DNA of 64,000 nucleotides from Streptomyces sp. NBC_01498 (lineage in GTDB: Bacteria; Actinomycetota; Actinomycetes; Streptomycetales; Streptomycetaceae), in NCBI RefSeq assembly GCF_036327775.1, contig NZ_CP109598.1, positions 7,111,501-7,175,500 of the forward strand. The letters are read 5' to 3'. The notes beneath the pieces are model-generated. The model saw only the letters and a list, made by a program, of their open reading frames with translations. It ran no database searches and was not told where the DNA came from. The translations under genes were made by a program, and so were the position numbers. This document shows, one piece after another, positions 39,762-48,188 of this stretch. Numbering within the stretch: the stretch's first letter is position 1; every line of letters starts with the position of its first letter.

Positions 39762-41042
39762 ATGAGACTGCTGCCCGCGAACCGTGACGACAGGGGTGGC
39801 ACCGGGCACCGGCTGTGGACCTGGGTGCTGGAACTGCGCAACGACGCGGGTGTCACCCAGACGCTGCGCTCGACGGTGGCCGCGACGCTCGCCTACCTCG
39901 TCGCGCTCTGGCTGAGCGACGAAGCCGCCCCGCTGACCGCGCCCCTCACCGCCCTGCTCGTGGTCCAGGTGACCCTCTACTCCACCCTGACCACCAGCGT
40001 CCGCCGGGTGAACGCCGTCGTCGCGGGCGTGCTGATCGCCATCGGATTCAGTGTGCTCGTCGGGCTGTCCTGGTGGAGCCTGGGCCTGATCATCCTGGCC
40101 TCGCTGCTCGCGGGCCGTCTGGTCCGCGTCAACGAGTTCGTGCCCGAGGTCGCGATCAGCGCCATGCTCGTGCTGGGCGTGACGCACGCGGCCGACACCG
40201 GCTGGGACCGGGTCGTGGAGACGGTCATCGGCGCGGTGGTGGGCCTGCTGTTCAACGTGGTGTTCGTCCCGCCCGTCTGGGTCGGACCCGCCGGGGACTC
40301 CATCGAGGACCTGGCCCGGCAGATGCGCCGGCTGATGCGCGACGTCGGCGAGGAGCTGACCACCCCGACCCCGGTCGAACGCGCCGCGGCCCGGCTGTGG
40401 GAGGCACGGCGGCTCGACCACGGCATCGCGGAGGTGGACGCCGCGCTGCGCCAGGCGGAGGACAGCCTGCGGTTCAACCCGCGCGTCAAGGAGGGCCTGC
40501 TGCACCGCGTGGTGCTCCGGACCGGCCTGGACACGCTGGAGATCTGCGCGGTGGTGCTGCGGGTGCTCACCCGTACGATCACGGACCTCGCGCGGGAACG
40601 CCAGGAGGAGGACCTCTTCGCACCCGAGGTGGGGTCCGCCCTGGAGGAACTGCTCGCCCAGGTCGCCGACGCGATCGTCAGCTTCGCCGTCCTGGTCACC
40701 ACCCAGGCGAGCGAGGCCGCCGAGGCGGCGGAGAACCGCCTCGCCGGGACCCTGGGCGCGGCGGCGGCGACCCGCGAGCGGGTCGCGCGGCTGCTGCTGG
40801 AAGGCGTGCAGCGCCACCCCCGGCAGTGGCAGCTGCACGGCGCGCTGCTGTCGGAGATCGACCGGCTCCTCGACGAACTCGACACCGACCACCGCTCCCA
40901 GCGGCTCATGGAGGAACTCGACCGATCCACCCGTGAACAGCGCGAACGGCATCCCCGGCTGACCGCGTTCACCCAGTGGCTGCGCCGCCGGAAGCGGCCC
41001 GCGCCGATGCGCCGGCGCCGGAAGGACAAGGGGGACGAGTAG
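39762..41042 (+). CDS. FUSC/aromatic-acid-exporter-like membrane protein
   Basis: About 426 residues. Six hydrophobic segments in the first 170 residues (TLRSTVAATLAYLVALWL, TAPLTALLVVQVTLYSTL, VVAGVLIAIGFSVLVGLSWW and so on) match the FUSC-like permease domain; the rest is a long alpha-helical cytoplasmic region with coiled-coil character and a strongly basic C-terminus. The family includes the AaeB-type aromatic acid efflux pumps. ATG 39762 is preceded by AGGG; GTG 39753 is an alternative. Confidence 0.86.
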   Translation: MRLLPANRDDRGGTGHRLWTWVLELRNDAGVTQTLRSTVAATLAYLVALWLSDEAAPLTAPLTALLVVQVTLYSTLTTSVRRVNAVVAGVLIAIGFSVLVGLSWWSLGLIILASLLAGRLVRVNEFVPEVAISAMLVLGVTHAADTGWDRVVETVIGAVVGLLFNVVFVPPVWVGPAGDSIEDLARQMRRLMRDVGEELTTPTPVERAAARLWEARRLDHGIAEVDAALRQAEDSLRFNPRVKEGLLHRVVLRTGLDTLEICAVVLRVLTRTITDLARERQEEDLFAPEVGSALEELLAQVADAIVSFAVLVTTQASEAAEAAENRLAGTLGAAAATRERVARLLLEGVQRHPRQWQLHGALLSEIDRLLDELDTDHRSQRLMEELDRSTREQRERHPRLTAFTQWLRRRKRPAPMRRRRKDKGDE

Positions 41043-41165
41043 CCCCGACCGGGAAGTGCCGGGAGTGCTGCCGCCGTCCGGCCATCCCGCCATCTCGCCG
41101 TCCCGCGACCGGAGTTACGCGCCGCCGAGCGGTGACCCGCCCGGGGACGCGGGAGATACTGGCGT

Positions 41166-41498
41166 ATGGGATTCGCCGTCTTCGTGACTCTGCCGGGCCT
41201 CGTCATCCTGCTGACCGCCCTGGCCTTCCTCGATCAACTCCTGCTGCGCGCCGGACGGGCCGGTGTGCTGCCCTGGCGCAACAGCGCCCGGCAGGGTCAG
41301 GTCTCGACCACCGGTTTCGAACTGCTGCACGCCACACTCTCGCCGGGCAAGCAGAGCGAGTTGGCGGAGCGCCGGTCGGCGCTCCTGACCCGGGACGACG
41401 AGGAGGACGGGGCCCCGCCGCACCGGACCATGGTGGACCTGGACGGCGGGACCGCGGTCGTACGGATACCGAAGGGCCGGCCGGACGGTCCCAACTGA
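41166..41498 (+). CDS. Small membrane-anchored protein (DUF6191-like)
   Basis: 110 residues: one membrane helix at residues 3-22 (FAVFVTLPGLVILLTALAFL), then DQLLLRAGRAGVLPWRNSAR and a soluble tail with VSTTGFELLHATLSPGKQSE. I believe it belongs to an unnamed actinobacterial DUF (DUF6191); the function is unknown. A GATACT box five bases before the ATG suggests leaderless expression. It follows the FUSC protein by 123 bases. Confidence 0.78.
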   Translation: MGFAVFVTLPGLVILLTALAFLDQLLLRAGRAGVLPWRNSARQGQVSTTGFELLHATLSPGKQSELAERRSALLTRDDEEDGAPPHRTMVDLDGGTAVVRIPKGRPDGPN

Positions 41499-41541
41499 CC
41501 GGCCGCGCCCCCCGGTTGTCCCCGCCGACCCGCGCCCTGGC

Positions 41542-42789
41542 CTACGGGAGCGGGAGCACGCAGACCGCGACCGGGGACGCGAACGGGGCGCCCGCCGGGG
41601 TCAGTTCACCGGCTGTCGGGTCGACGTGGAAGACCGAGACGTTGTTCGACCGCTGGTTGGCGGCGAACAGCAGCGTGCCGTCGGGCGACAGCGCGAGCTG
41701 CCTCGGCCAGTCGCCGCCGACGGGCACCGTGTCCAGCAGCCGCAGAGCCGCGCCGTCGTCCGTCACCGCGAAGCGGGAGAGGCTGTTGTGCCCCCGGTTG
41801 GCCAGGTACACGAAGGCGCCGTCGGCCGTGATCACGGGCTGCGACGGGAAGCTGTCGCCCGCGCCTCCGGCGCCGGTGGCCGACGGCTCTCCCGGGGTGA
41901 GGGTCCCGTCGGCGGGGTCGTACCCGCAGACCGTGATCGTGTTGTTCAACTCGTTGGCCACGTAGGCGAATCGCCCCGACGGGTGGAACACCAGGTGCCG
42001 GGGTCCCGCGCCGGGCGGAAGGGTCGCGTACGAGACGCGGCCGAGCGTGCCCGCCGACTCGTCCAGCCGGTAGGTGTAGACGCTGTCGGTGCCCAGATCG
42101 ACGGCGAGCACATGGCCGCCGTCCGGGGAGGTGACGATCTGGTGCGCGTGCGGGCCGTTCTGGCCGGGACCCGGGGCGGGCTCGCCGTGGGTGACCAGGC
42201 CGGTGCGCTCACCCAGCGCCCCGGAGTCCTCGACGGGATGGACGGCGACACTGCCGGAGCCGTAGTTCGCGCTGAACAGCCACCGCCCGCCCGGGTGCAC
42301 GGACAGATGACAGGGCGAGGAGCCGCCGGTGCTCCGCGTCCCGAGGACCGTGTGGCCGCCGTCCTCGCCCAGCGCGATCGCGGTGACGCCGCCGTCCTGG
42401 CGCTCGTCGACCGCGTACAGCGTGGTGCCGTCGGGGTGCGCCGCGAGGTACGAGGGGTCCCCGACGCCGGGCAGCGTCCCCGTCGAGGTGATGGCTCCGG
42501 TCACCGTGTCGTACGAGGCGAGACCGATGCCCGTACCCCCGCCGGAGGTGTACGTGCCGATGAACAGCCGCCCCGTCGCGAGGAGTTGTCCGGAACGGGT
42601 CGCCGACGCGGTCGCGGTCGCGGCGCCGGGGATCGTGAGCGCCGTGAGCGCGCCCGTCAGCAGGCCGACGACCTGGCGGCGACTGGGCCCGCCCGCCGAC
42701 GACCCGCCCGCTCCGGTGGCGCTCCGCGCTCCTGTCTCCGTCGTGGTCGTGTCTGCCGTGATCGCCGTTCGTACGCGGTCGTTTCTCAT
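41542..42789 (-). CDS. Exported lactonase-family beta-propeller (YbhE/6-phosphogluconolactonase type)
   Basis: 415 residues from ATG 42789 (GAGG eight bases upstream). A long Tat signal with SRRQVVGLLTGALTALTIPG precedes a seven-bladed propeller of the lactonase family: LFIGTYTSGGGTGIGLASYD, GDPSYLAAHPDGTTLYAVDE, CHLSVHPGGRWLFSANYGSGSVAVHPV, GPHAHQIVTSPDGGHVLAVDLG, GPRHLVFHPSGRFAYVANELNNTITV. Export makes a role in the pentose phosphate pathway unlikely; an extracellular lactone or carbohydrate substrate is more plausible. It lies 104 bases downstream of the L,D-transpeptidase-like gene and may share its transcript. Confidence 0.9.
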   Translation of the reverse strand: MRNDRVRTAITADTTTTETGARSATGAGGSSAGGPSRRQVVGLLTGALTALTIPGAATATASATRSGQLLATGRLFIGTYTSGGGTGIGLASYDTVTGAITSTGTLPGVGDPSYLAAHPDGTTLYAVDERQDGGVTAIALGEDGGHTVLGTRSTGGSSPCHLSVHPGGRWLFSANYGSGSVAVHPVEDSGALGERTGLVTHGEPAPGPGQNGPHAHQIVTSPDGGHVLAVDLGTDSVYTYRLDESAGTLGRVSYATLPPGAGPRHLVFHPSGRFAYVANELNNTITVCGYDPADGTLTPGEPSATGAGGAGDSFPSQPVITADGAFVYLANRGHNSLSRFAVTDDGAALRLLDTVPVGGDWPRQLALSPDGTLLFAANQRSNNVSVFHVDPTAGELTPAGAPFASPVAVCVLPLP

Positions 42790-42893
42790 GCCGGGCACCT
42801 CTGAGGACTCGTGGGGGGAGTGCTTGCCGGTGTGGTGGCAGACACCCTCGCGCCCTTCCGCCCCGCTCGGCAAGGGCACCTCCGGCACCACCG

Positions 42894-43760
42894 TCAGTCC
42901 CGGAGCGCCCCGGCGTCGCCCATCACGATCACGGGCCGCTCCGCCGGATCCAGCAGACGAAGCAGCTCGACCATGTGCCCGCGCCTCAGCGAGACGCACG
43001 CCTGGGTGGGTCCCCGGTGGTCGACATGGACCCAGACACCGCCACCCCGGCCCGGTCCGAGGGGCCGCACCTTGTCCAGCGGGGTCGTGCCCGGCGTGCG
43101 GTTGTAGTCGATGGCGACGACGTGGTCGAAGGAACCCTCCAGCGGTTCACCCCGGAAGCCGGTGCCGGGCGACTGGAACTCCTCGTCCTGGTCGTAGGGC
43201 AGCCTCGCCCCGGGATCGGGCAGCCTGCCGCCCGCGTCGCCGAGCGTGAAGACGCCGATCGGGGAGCGCAGATCGGCCGCCCGGTGCTCGTACGTCCAGC
43301 CGCGCAGCGCGTTGTGCGCGGGCCAGCGGCCGGTGACGGGACGCCAGCCGGTGTCCGCGTCGCGCTCGTACAGCACCACGCCGGAGACGGGGGAGTTTCT
43401 GCCCTCGCCGGTGACGACCAGCGCCTGACGCGTGCCGACGGGGATGTGGGACCGGGTGACGGGACCGAGACCGGGGAGGTCCCGGAACAGGGCCGCCTCC
43501 ACGGGCGTTCCGGCGAGCCCGAGGACCGCGCGGGCGGCCGTTCCCGCGCGTCCCCCGCCCGCCCCTTCCGGTGGTTTCCCCTCCGCCGTCCCGCCCGGTG
43601 GCGCTCCGCTCGGCGCCGGCGCCGCCTTCCGCTCCTGCCGCTGGTCCTGACCCGGGCCTTGTCCCTCTCCCGCGCACCCGGCGAGCAGCAGACACGTACA
43701 GAGCGAGGTGACGGCCAGGGCGCCACGGGCGAGGGGGAGCGCGCGGGGGAGGAGGTACAT
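42894..43760 (-). CDS. L,D-transpeptidase-like (YkuD) lipoprotein
   Basis: 288 residues. The N-terminus is a lipoprotein signal with the lipobox LLLAGC. A Pro/Gly-rich linker is followed by a catalytic domain with YkuD-like features: PIGVFTLGDAGGRLPD, FDHVVAIDYNR, and the active-site segment WVHVDHRGPTQACVSLRR, where the Cys would attack peptidoglycan stems. The usual SHGC is replaced by TQAC, so it is a divergent member. It probably works at the cell wall. A three-copy 8-bp tandem repeat lies between its ribosome site and promoter. Confidence 0.85.
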   Translation of the reverse strand: MYLLPRALPLARGALAVTSLCTCLLLAGCAGEGQGPGQDQRQERKAAPAPSGAPPGGTAEGKPPEGAGGGRAGTAARAVLGLAGTPVEAALFRDLPGLGPVTRSHIPVGTRQALVVTGEGRNSPVSGVVLYERDADTGWRPVTGRWPAHNALRGWTYEHRAADLRSPIGVFTLGDAGGRLPDPGARLPYDQDEEFQSPGTGFRGEPLEGSFDHVVAIDYNRTPGTTPLDKVRPLGPGRGGGVWVHVDHRGPTQACVSLRRGHMVELLRLLDPAERPVIVMGDAGALRD

Positions 43761-43770
43761 GTCGGGCCTT

Positions 43771-43794
43771 TCATCGGCTCATCGGCTCATCGGC
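43771..43794. repeat. Three perfect tandem copies of an 8-bp unit
   Basis: TCATCGGC is repeated three times head to tail, ending ten bases upstream of the L,D-transpeptidase start and abutting its AAAGG ribosome site. Copy number could change by slippage and alter spacing in the 5' leader. Confidence 0.75.
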
Positions 43795-44300
43795 GCGGGC
43801 GGACGGAGAAGGAGGACGGCGTGTCCTCCTCGGTCGCGTGTCTCTGCGCCATGAAAGCCCGATGATCGTTCGATCGGACCGTACGTGAAGGCATGAGCAG
43901 ACTAGGGCCCGAGGATTTCCCCCGTTCTGCCCAACGCCGTTCGTGCGACATCGGGTATCAGGCATCCGACAACGGGCGGCAGCAGAACGGGAGAACCGCG
44001 ACCACCGCCCCTCTCGACGGCCCGCCCCGTCGTCGCCATTGGTTCGAGCAAAGGCGGGGCGGTGCGATTCGTCCGGCCCCCGGGTGATTCGTGAGCGCGC
44101 GCGGTTTCAGCGCGCCGAAAGAGCGTCGGATACGACCCCCGACAGGGTTGTCGGGGACATGGCGGAATTGCTTGTCTGGTCGTGTCGTGGATCGAGGCAC
44201 CGCCGTTCCGCCCCACCGGAGCGGCGTACGCCTGGTGCCCGGCACACCTGTCGTCGTTGAACCCGGGAGCCCCTTCCCCCCACGTCCCAAGGAGATCGAC
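43795..44300. other. Divergent intergenic region between L,D-transpeptidase and amidase genes
   Basis: No gene is supported. It carries a hairpin AGGAGGAC / GTCCTCCT (43810-43830) in the leftward leader and a 12-bp palindrome GATCG-TT-CGATC (43864-43875) that could be an operator. The right part leads to the amidase, whose ribosome site AAGGAG lies at 44289-44294. Confidence 0.5.
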
Positions 44301-45386
44301 ATGGTCACCACACCCGGCCCCGCCCGTCGTTCGGTGCTGAAGGGCGGACTGACCGCCACGGCGGTCGGCGCCCTCGGACTCGCCGCGCACGGCCCGGCCA
44401 CCGCCGCCCCCGCCCGCCGCCCGGCGGACTCGCCGTTCGCCGCCCCCGAGCCGCGGATTCACACCACCGCCGAATGGGGCGCCCGGCCCCCGAACCAGGA
44501 GATCGTGGTACTCGACCGGGTGCCGACGTACATCGTCGTGCACCACACCGCCGAGCCCGGCAACAGCGAGGACTACTCGCTGGAGCACGCGATGGCCATC
44601 TGCCGGTCGATCCAGAACTTCCACATGGACGGCCAGGGCTGGGGCGACTCCGGTCAGCAGTTCACCAACTCGCGCGGCGGCTTCGTCCTCGAAGGCCGCC
44701 ACCAGAGCCTCGATGTCGTACGCGGCGGGATCCGGCACGTGCAGGGCGCCAATGTCGGCGGTCGCAACAGCGAGGTCATCGGCATCGAGAACGAGGGCCT
44801 CTACACCTCGGTCGACGTAACCCCCGCGCTGTGGAACTCGCTCGTCCAGCTCGTCGCGTGGATCGCCGGCCAGTACGGGCGGCCGGTCACCGACATCATG
44901 GGCCACCGCGACTTCAACTCCACCGAGTGCCCCGGCGGGGTGCTCTACGGCAGACTCCAGGAGCTGCGCGACGCCGTCGCCGGGGCCCTGGGCGTCGCAC
45001 CGGCCGACCGGCCCACCGTCTGGCCGCTGCTGCGGCCGGGAGCCGTCGGCCCGCAGGTGCGTGCCGCGCAGTACCTGCTGCGCGCCCGGGGCTTCTCCGG
45101 CGTACCGGTCGACGGTGTCTTCGGCGCGGCCACCACGCGCGCGGTGGTGAGCCTCGCCGACGTGCACCGCGTCGAGAAGCACACCTGCGCGGCCATGGTC
45201 CGCGCGGGCACCGACGAGACCGGCTACCTCGGCTCCGACATCTGGCCGCTGATCACCCCACGGGTGCGGGCGGGCGACAACGCCGACATCGCGCGGGCGG
45301 TGACCACCCTGCACCGCGCCGGCGCGGACCGGTCCCACGCGACCGGCGTCCTCGACGCGACGGACTGGAAGCGGCTGCTGGCCTGA
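44301..45386 (+). CDS. Exported N-acetylmuramoyl-L-alanine amidase (PGRP type) with peptidoglycan-binding domain
   Basis: 361 residues. A Tat signal (ARRSVLKGGLTATAVGALGL) precedes an amidase_2/PGRP domain: HTTAEWGARPPNQ, zinc ligand His pair region VPTYIVVHHTAEPGN, GRHQSLDVVRGGIRHVQGANVGGRNSEVIGIENEG, and the second His/Cys region IMGHRDFNSTECPGGVLYGRL. A peptidoglycan-binding domain follows (LRPGAVGPQVRAAQYLLRARG, PVDGVFGAATTRAVVSL). It cleaves the bond between MurNAc and L-Ala in the wall. The start has a perfect AAGGAG site. Confidence 0.93.
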   Translation: MVTTPGPARRSVLKGGLTATAVGALGLAAHGPATAAPARRPADSPFAAPEPRIHTTAEWGARPPNQEIVVLDRVPTYIVVHHTAEPGNSEDYSLEHAMAICRSIQNFHMDGQGWGDSGQQFTNSRGGFVLEGRHQSLDVVRGGIRHVQGANVGGRNSEVIGIENEGLYTSVDVTPALWNSLVQLVAWIAGQYGRPVTDIMGHRDFNSTECPGGVLYGRLQELRDAVAGALGVAPADRPTVWPLLRPGAVGPQVRAAQYLLRARGFSGVPVDGVFGAATTRAVVSLADVHRVEKHTCAAMVRAGTDETGYLGSDIWPLITPRVRAGDNADIARAVTTLHRAGADRSHATGVLDATDWKRLLA

Positions 45387-45445
45387 CCCCCTGGCCTGAT
45401 TCCTGGCCTGGTTCCTTCCTCACGGGACACCCGGTCCGCCGTCCC

Positions 45446-45480
45446 CGCCGCCGCGCACGGTCCACCCGCGCGCGGCGGCG
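45446..45480. terminator. Hairpin after the amidase gene
   Basis: CGCCGCCGCGC (45446-45456) pairs with GCGCGGCGGCG (45470-45480), 60 bases past the amidase stop. Confidence 0.55.
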
Positions 45481-45591
45481 CGGGTCCCCGGCCCGCGCCG
45501 CCCTCCGGGGGAGACTGAAGCCGATGATCCACTTCGCCGGGCCCGCCGCACCACCCGGCGTCACCGACCGGCTTCAGGCAGGGGGCACGCG

Positions 45592-46272
45592 ATGGCGGAG
45601 CACCGGAACCCCGGCCGGCCCTCCGCCAGGAAGAGCCTGACCGAAGAGGACCGTGACGAACGGGACGTCATGCGTCTGTTCGCCCTGTGCGACGCCGTGT
45701 TCGCCATCGCCATGACGCTGCTCGCCCTCGATCTGAAGGTGCCCGACCTCGGCGCGAGCCCCGACGACGCCACGCTGCGGCGGGCACTCGCCGATCTGGA
45801 ACCGCGCTATCTGTCGTTCCTGGTCAGCTTCTACGCGATCGCGAGCTACTGGCGCCGTCACCGCGAGGAGATGCGGTCGGTCCGCGTCAGCCCGCCGGTT
45901 CTCGTACGGCTGACGCTGTTCCTGCTGCTGACGATCAGCGTCCTGCCGTTCGTCTCCAACGTCCTCGGCTCGTACGGGGCGGGGATCGCCGTCGCCGCGT
46001 ACGCCGGGGTGAACGTCCTCGCGGCCGGGACACTCCTGGTGATCCGGCACGTGGTCGACCGTGTCGACCCTCCGGCCGGGGAGGCGGGCAGGCCCCCGCG
46101 ACGCGAGCTCTGGTTCGACCTGACCGCCTTCGTGCTGGCGGTCCCGGCGGGCTACGTCTTCCCCGGCGAGGGACCGGAGGCACTGATCGCCCTCCTGGCA
46201 CTGAGCGCCGCCGTCTCCTTCGCCTTTCGCCGCCTGCGGGGAGGGCGCGCGCACAGACGAAGGCGGAGTTGA
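45592..46272 (+). CDS. TMEM175-family (DUF1211) potassium-channel-like protein
   Basis: 226 residues with six membrane helices. The family signature RxxxFSDxVxAIxxT appears as RLFALCDAVFAIAMTLLALDL near residue 28, so the usual FSD is LCD. Bacterial TMEM175 proteins have six helices per subunit and conduct K+ as tetramers. The remaining helices (SFLVSFYAIASYWRRH, LTLFLLLTISVLPFVSNVLG) fit. ATG at 45592 follows GGGGGCACGCG, a weak site. The next gene starts 59 bases later. Confidence 0.87.
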   Translation: MAEHRNPGRPSARKSLTEEDRDERDVMRLFALCDAVFAIAMTLLALDLKVPDLGASPDDATLRRALADLEPRYLSFLVSFYAIASYWRRHREEMRSVRVSPPVLVRLTLFLLLTISVLPFVSNVLGSYGAGIAVAAYAGVNVLAAGTLLVIRHVVDRVDPPAGEAGRPPRRELWFDLTAFVLAVPAGYVFPGEGPEALIALLALSAAVSFAFRRLRGGRAHRRRRS

Positions 46273-46331
46273 CCGTGACTCGCGGGTCGGGCCGCCACAC
46301 TGGGCGGGCAGCCGAGACGGAGGAGAGCCCC

Positions 46332-46733
46332 GTGCCGAAGTTCATGCTCATGGTCAACCACGACAGCGGCGTCTTCGACGAGCCCATGGACCGGTGGGAG
46401 CCCGCCGACACGGCCGCCCACTTCGCGTACTACGCGGAGCTGACCAGGGAGCTGACCGAGACCGGCGAGATGATGCGGTTCACCGCGCTCGCCGATCCCC
46501 AACTCGCCACAACCGTACGGTCGGACGGTGGCGCGACGCCCCTGGTGACCGAGGGGCCCTACCCGGAGACCACGGGATTCCTCGCGGGCTTCAACATCGT
46601 GGACGTCGTGTCCGAGGCCCGCGCGCTGGAGATCGCCGCGCGGATCTCGGCGGTGCCCGGCCCCGGCGGGGTGCCGACCCAGCGACCGGTCGAGGTACGG
46701 CAGGTGATGACCGACCACGCGGGCGACCTGTGA
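46332..46733 (+). CDS. YciI-like (DGPF domain) protein
   Basis: 133 residues starting at GTG 46332 (MPKFMLMVNHDSGVF), after GGAGGAGAG. The pattern MRFTALADPQLATTVRSDGG, VTEGPYPETTGFLAGFNIVDV and EIAARISAVPGPGG is that of the DGPF/YCII family (here EGPYPET in place of DGPF). Members are often beside ECF sigma factors, which is not the case here. Reaction unknown. Confidence 0.9.
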   Translation: MPKFMLMVNHDSGVFDEPMDRWEPADTAAHFAYYAELTRELTETGEMMRFTALADPQLATTVRSDGGATPLVTEGPYPETTGFLAGFNIVDVVSEARALEIAARISAVPGPGGVPTQRPVEVRQVMTDHAGDL

Positions 46734-46831
46734 CGAGGGGACGGGGCCGACGGGCCGCCGACCCGATCGCCCGGGAGCCCGACCCTCCACCGAGATCGGT
46801 GTCGGAAAATTGCGTAACCGATCTTCATTTC

Positions 46832-46839
46832 TTGCGCAC
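46832..46839. promoter_or_regulatory. TTGCGCAC word in the LacI gene promoter
   Basis: TTGCGCAC occurs here and again at 48060-48067 in the promoter of the sugar ABC operon. A related TTGCGTAA lies at 46810-46817. A shared word in front of both the regulator and its neighbour operon suggests the operator of this LacI protein. Confidence 0.5.
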
Positions 46840-46859
46840 CGGGTTGGTAGGTTGGTGGC

Positions 46860-47909
46860 GTGAAGAAAAGACTCTCTCAGGTGGCCGAGTTCGCCGGCGT
46901 CAGCGAGACGACGGCCCGCCGGGTGCTCAACGGGGCGACCGACGTGGCACCGGCGACCCGCGACGCCGTGCTGACGGCGATGGACGTCTGCGGCTTCGAG
47001 CGACCGCGCGGCATGCAGCGGGAACGGGCCGCCCTCGTCGGACTCGTGGTCCCCGATCTGCAGAATCCGATCTTCCCCGCCTTCGTGGAGGCTCTGGCGG
47101 GACTTCTGAACAAGCGCGGCCTCATCCCGGTCCTGTGCACCCGCACCGCCGACGGTGTCTCCGAGGCCCACTACATCGACATGATCCTCAAGCAGAACGT
47201 CGGCGGGATCATCTTCGTCGGGGCCAGTTACGCGGACGCCGGCCCCGAGCACGGGCGCGCGCTGCGCGAACGCCGGATACCGATCGTGCTGCTCAACGCG
47301 GCGGACGAGAATCCCGGCGTCGCCCAGGTCTCCATCGACGACTCGGCCTCCGCCCAACAGGTGCTCGGCCATCTCTCCTCGCTCGGACACGAGCGGATCG
47401 GCATGATCCTCGGCCCCGTCGGACACGTCCCCTCGGCCCGCAAGCTCGCCGGCTACCAGGCGTTCTGCGCGCAGCGGGCGGGCGCGGGGACCGGTCCGGC
47501 GGAGGACCGGCGCCGGCTGGTCGCCCACGGGCTCTTCTCGATGGAGGGCGGCGCCACCGCGCTGCCCCGGCTCCTGGCGTACGGGGCGACCGCCGTGGTC
47601 TGCGCAAGCGACGCACTGGCACTTGGCGCCATTCGCGCCGCGCGGCGGCAGGGACTGCGGGTCCCCGAGGACCTCTCGGTCGTCGGGTTCGACGACTCTC
47701 TGTACATGGTGGCGACCGACCCGCCGCTGACGACGGCGCGTCAGCCCGTGCAGGCGATGGCCGCCGCCGTGATCGCCTCCCTGGTCTCGCAGATGAAGGG
47801 GCACGCGACGGAGGGCGAGACGATGATGTTCGACACCGAGCTGATCGTGCGCAGCTCAACGGCGCCTCCGCCGCCCGCCGCGCGGCGCCGACGCGCGGTG
47901 GACGCCTGA
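46860..47909 (+). CDS. LacI-family regulator of the alpha-glucan locus
   Basis: 349 residues, complete. The HTH is MKKRLSQVAEFAGVSETTAR followed by RVLNGATDVAPATRDAVLTAM (the LacI hinge). The ligand domain starts LVGLVVPDLQNPIFPAFVEAL and ends VPEDLSVVGFDDSLYMVATDPPLTTARQP. It directly precedes, on the same strand, the sugar ABC genes and glucanase, and should repress them in the absence of an oligosaccharide. A strong terminator separates it from the operon, so it has its own promoter. GTG 46860. Confidence 0.94.
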   Translation: MKKRLSQVAEFAGVSETTARRVLNGATDVAPATRDAVLTAMDVCGFERPRGMQRERAALVGLVVPDLQNPIFPAFVEALAGLLNKRGLIPVLCTRTADGVSEAHYIDMILKQNVGGIIFVGASYADAGPEHGRALRERRIPIVLLNAADENPGVAQVSIDDSASAQQVLGHLSSLGHERIGMILGPVGHVPSARKLAGYQAFCAQRAGAGTGPAEDRRRLVAHGLFSMEGGATALPRLLAYGATAVVCASDALALGAIRAARRQGLRVPEDLSVVGFDDSLYMVATDPPLTTARQPVQAMAAAVIASLVSQMKGHATEGETMMFDTELIVRSSTAPPPPAARRRRAVDA

Positions 47910-47925
47910 CGGGAGGCGTCCGTAC

Positions 47926-47960
47926 GGGAGGGGGTCCGGCCGTCGGCCGGACCCCCTCCC
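47926..47960 (+). terminator. Strong terminator of the LacI gene
   Basis: A 16-bp perfect stem (47926-47941 / 47945-47960) with loop GTC. Confidence 0.85.
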
Positions 47961-48059
47961 TGCGTTCCCGGCCGAGCCGGTCCGCGTTCGTCCGCCGGGT
48001 CTCCGATGACGGAGTGTCACCCGCGGCCTCCGAGACGACCCGGGCGCTGAATTTAGTTT

Positions 48060-48102
48060 TTGCGCACGCTCATTGACTTTTTGCATATCCCACTTTTACT
48101 GT
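48060..48102 (+). promoter_or_regulatory. Promoter and likely operator of the sugar ABC operon
   Basis: -35 TTGACT (48073-48078), 18-base spacer, -10 TACTGT (48097-48102). TTGCGCAC (48060-48067) lies immediately upstream, and TTTGCATATC sits in the spacer. The region is notably AT-rich (runs of T at 48056-48061 and 48078-48082). Confidence 0.65.
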
Positions 48103-48188
48103 CGGCGCCGACGAGACGACGCAGCGGCCGAGTCCCTGCAAGTCACGCAAACCATTTGCAGTCTGCGCCAGGAAGGCATGGGATCCCC

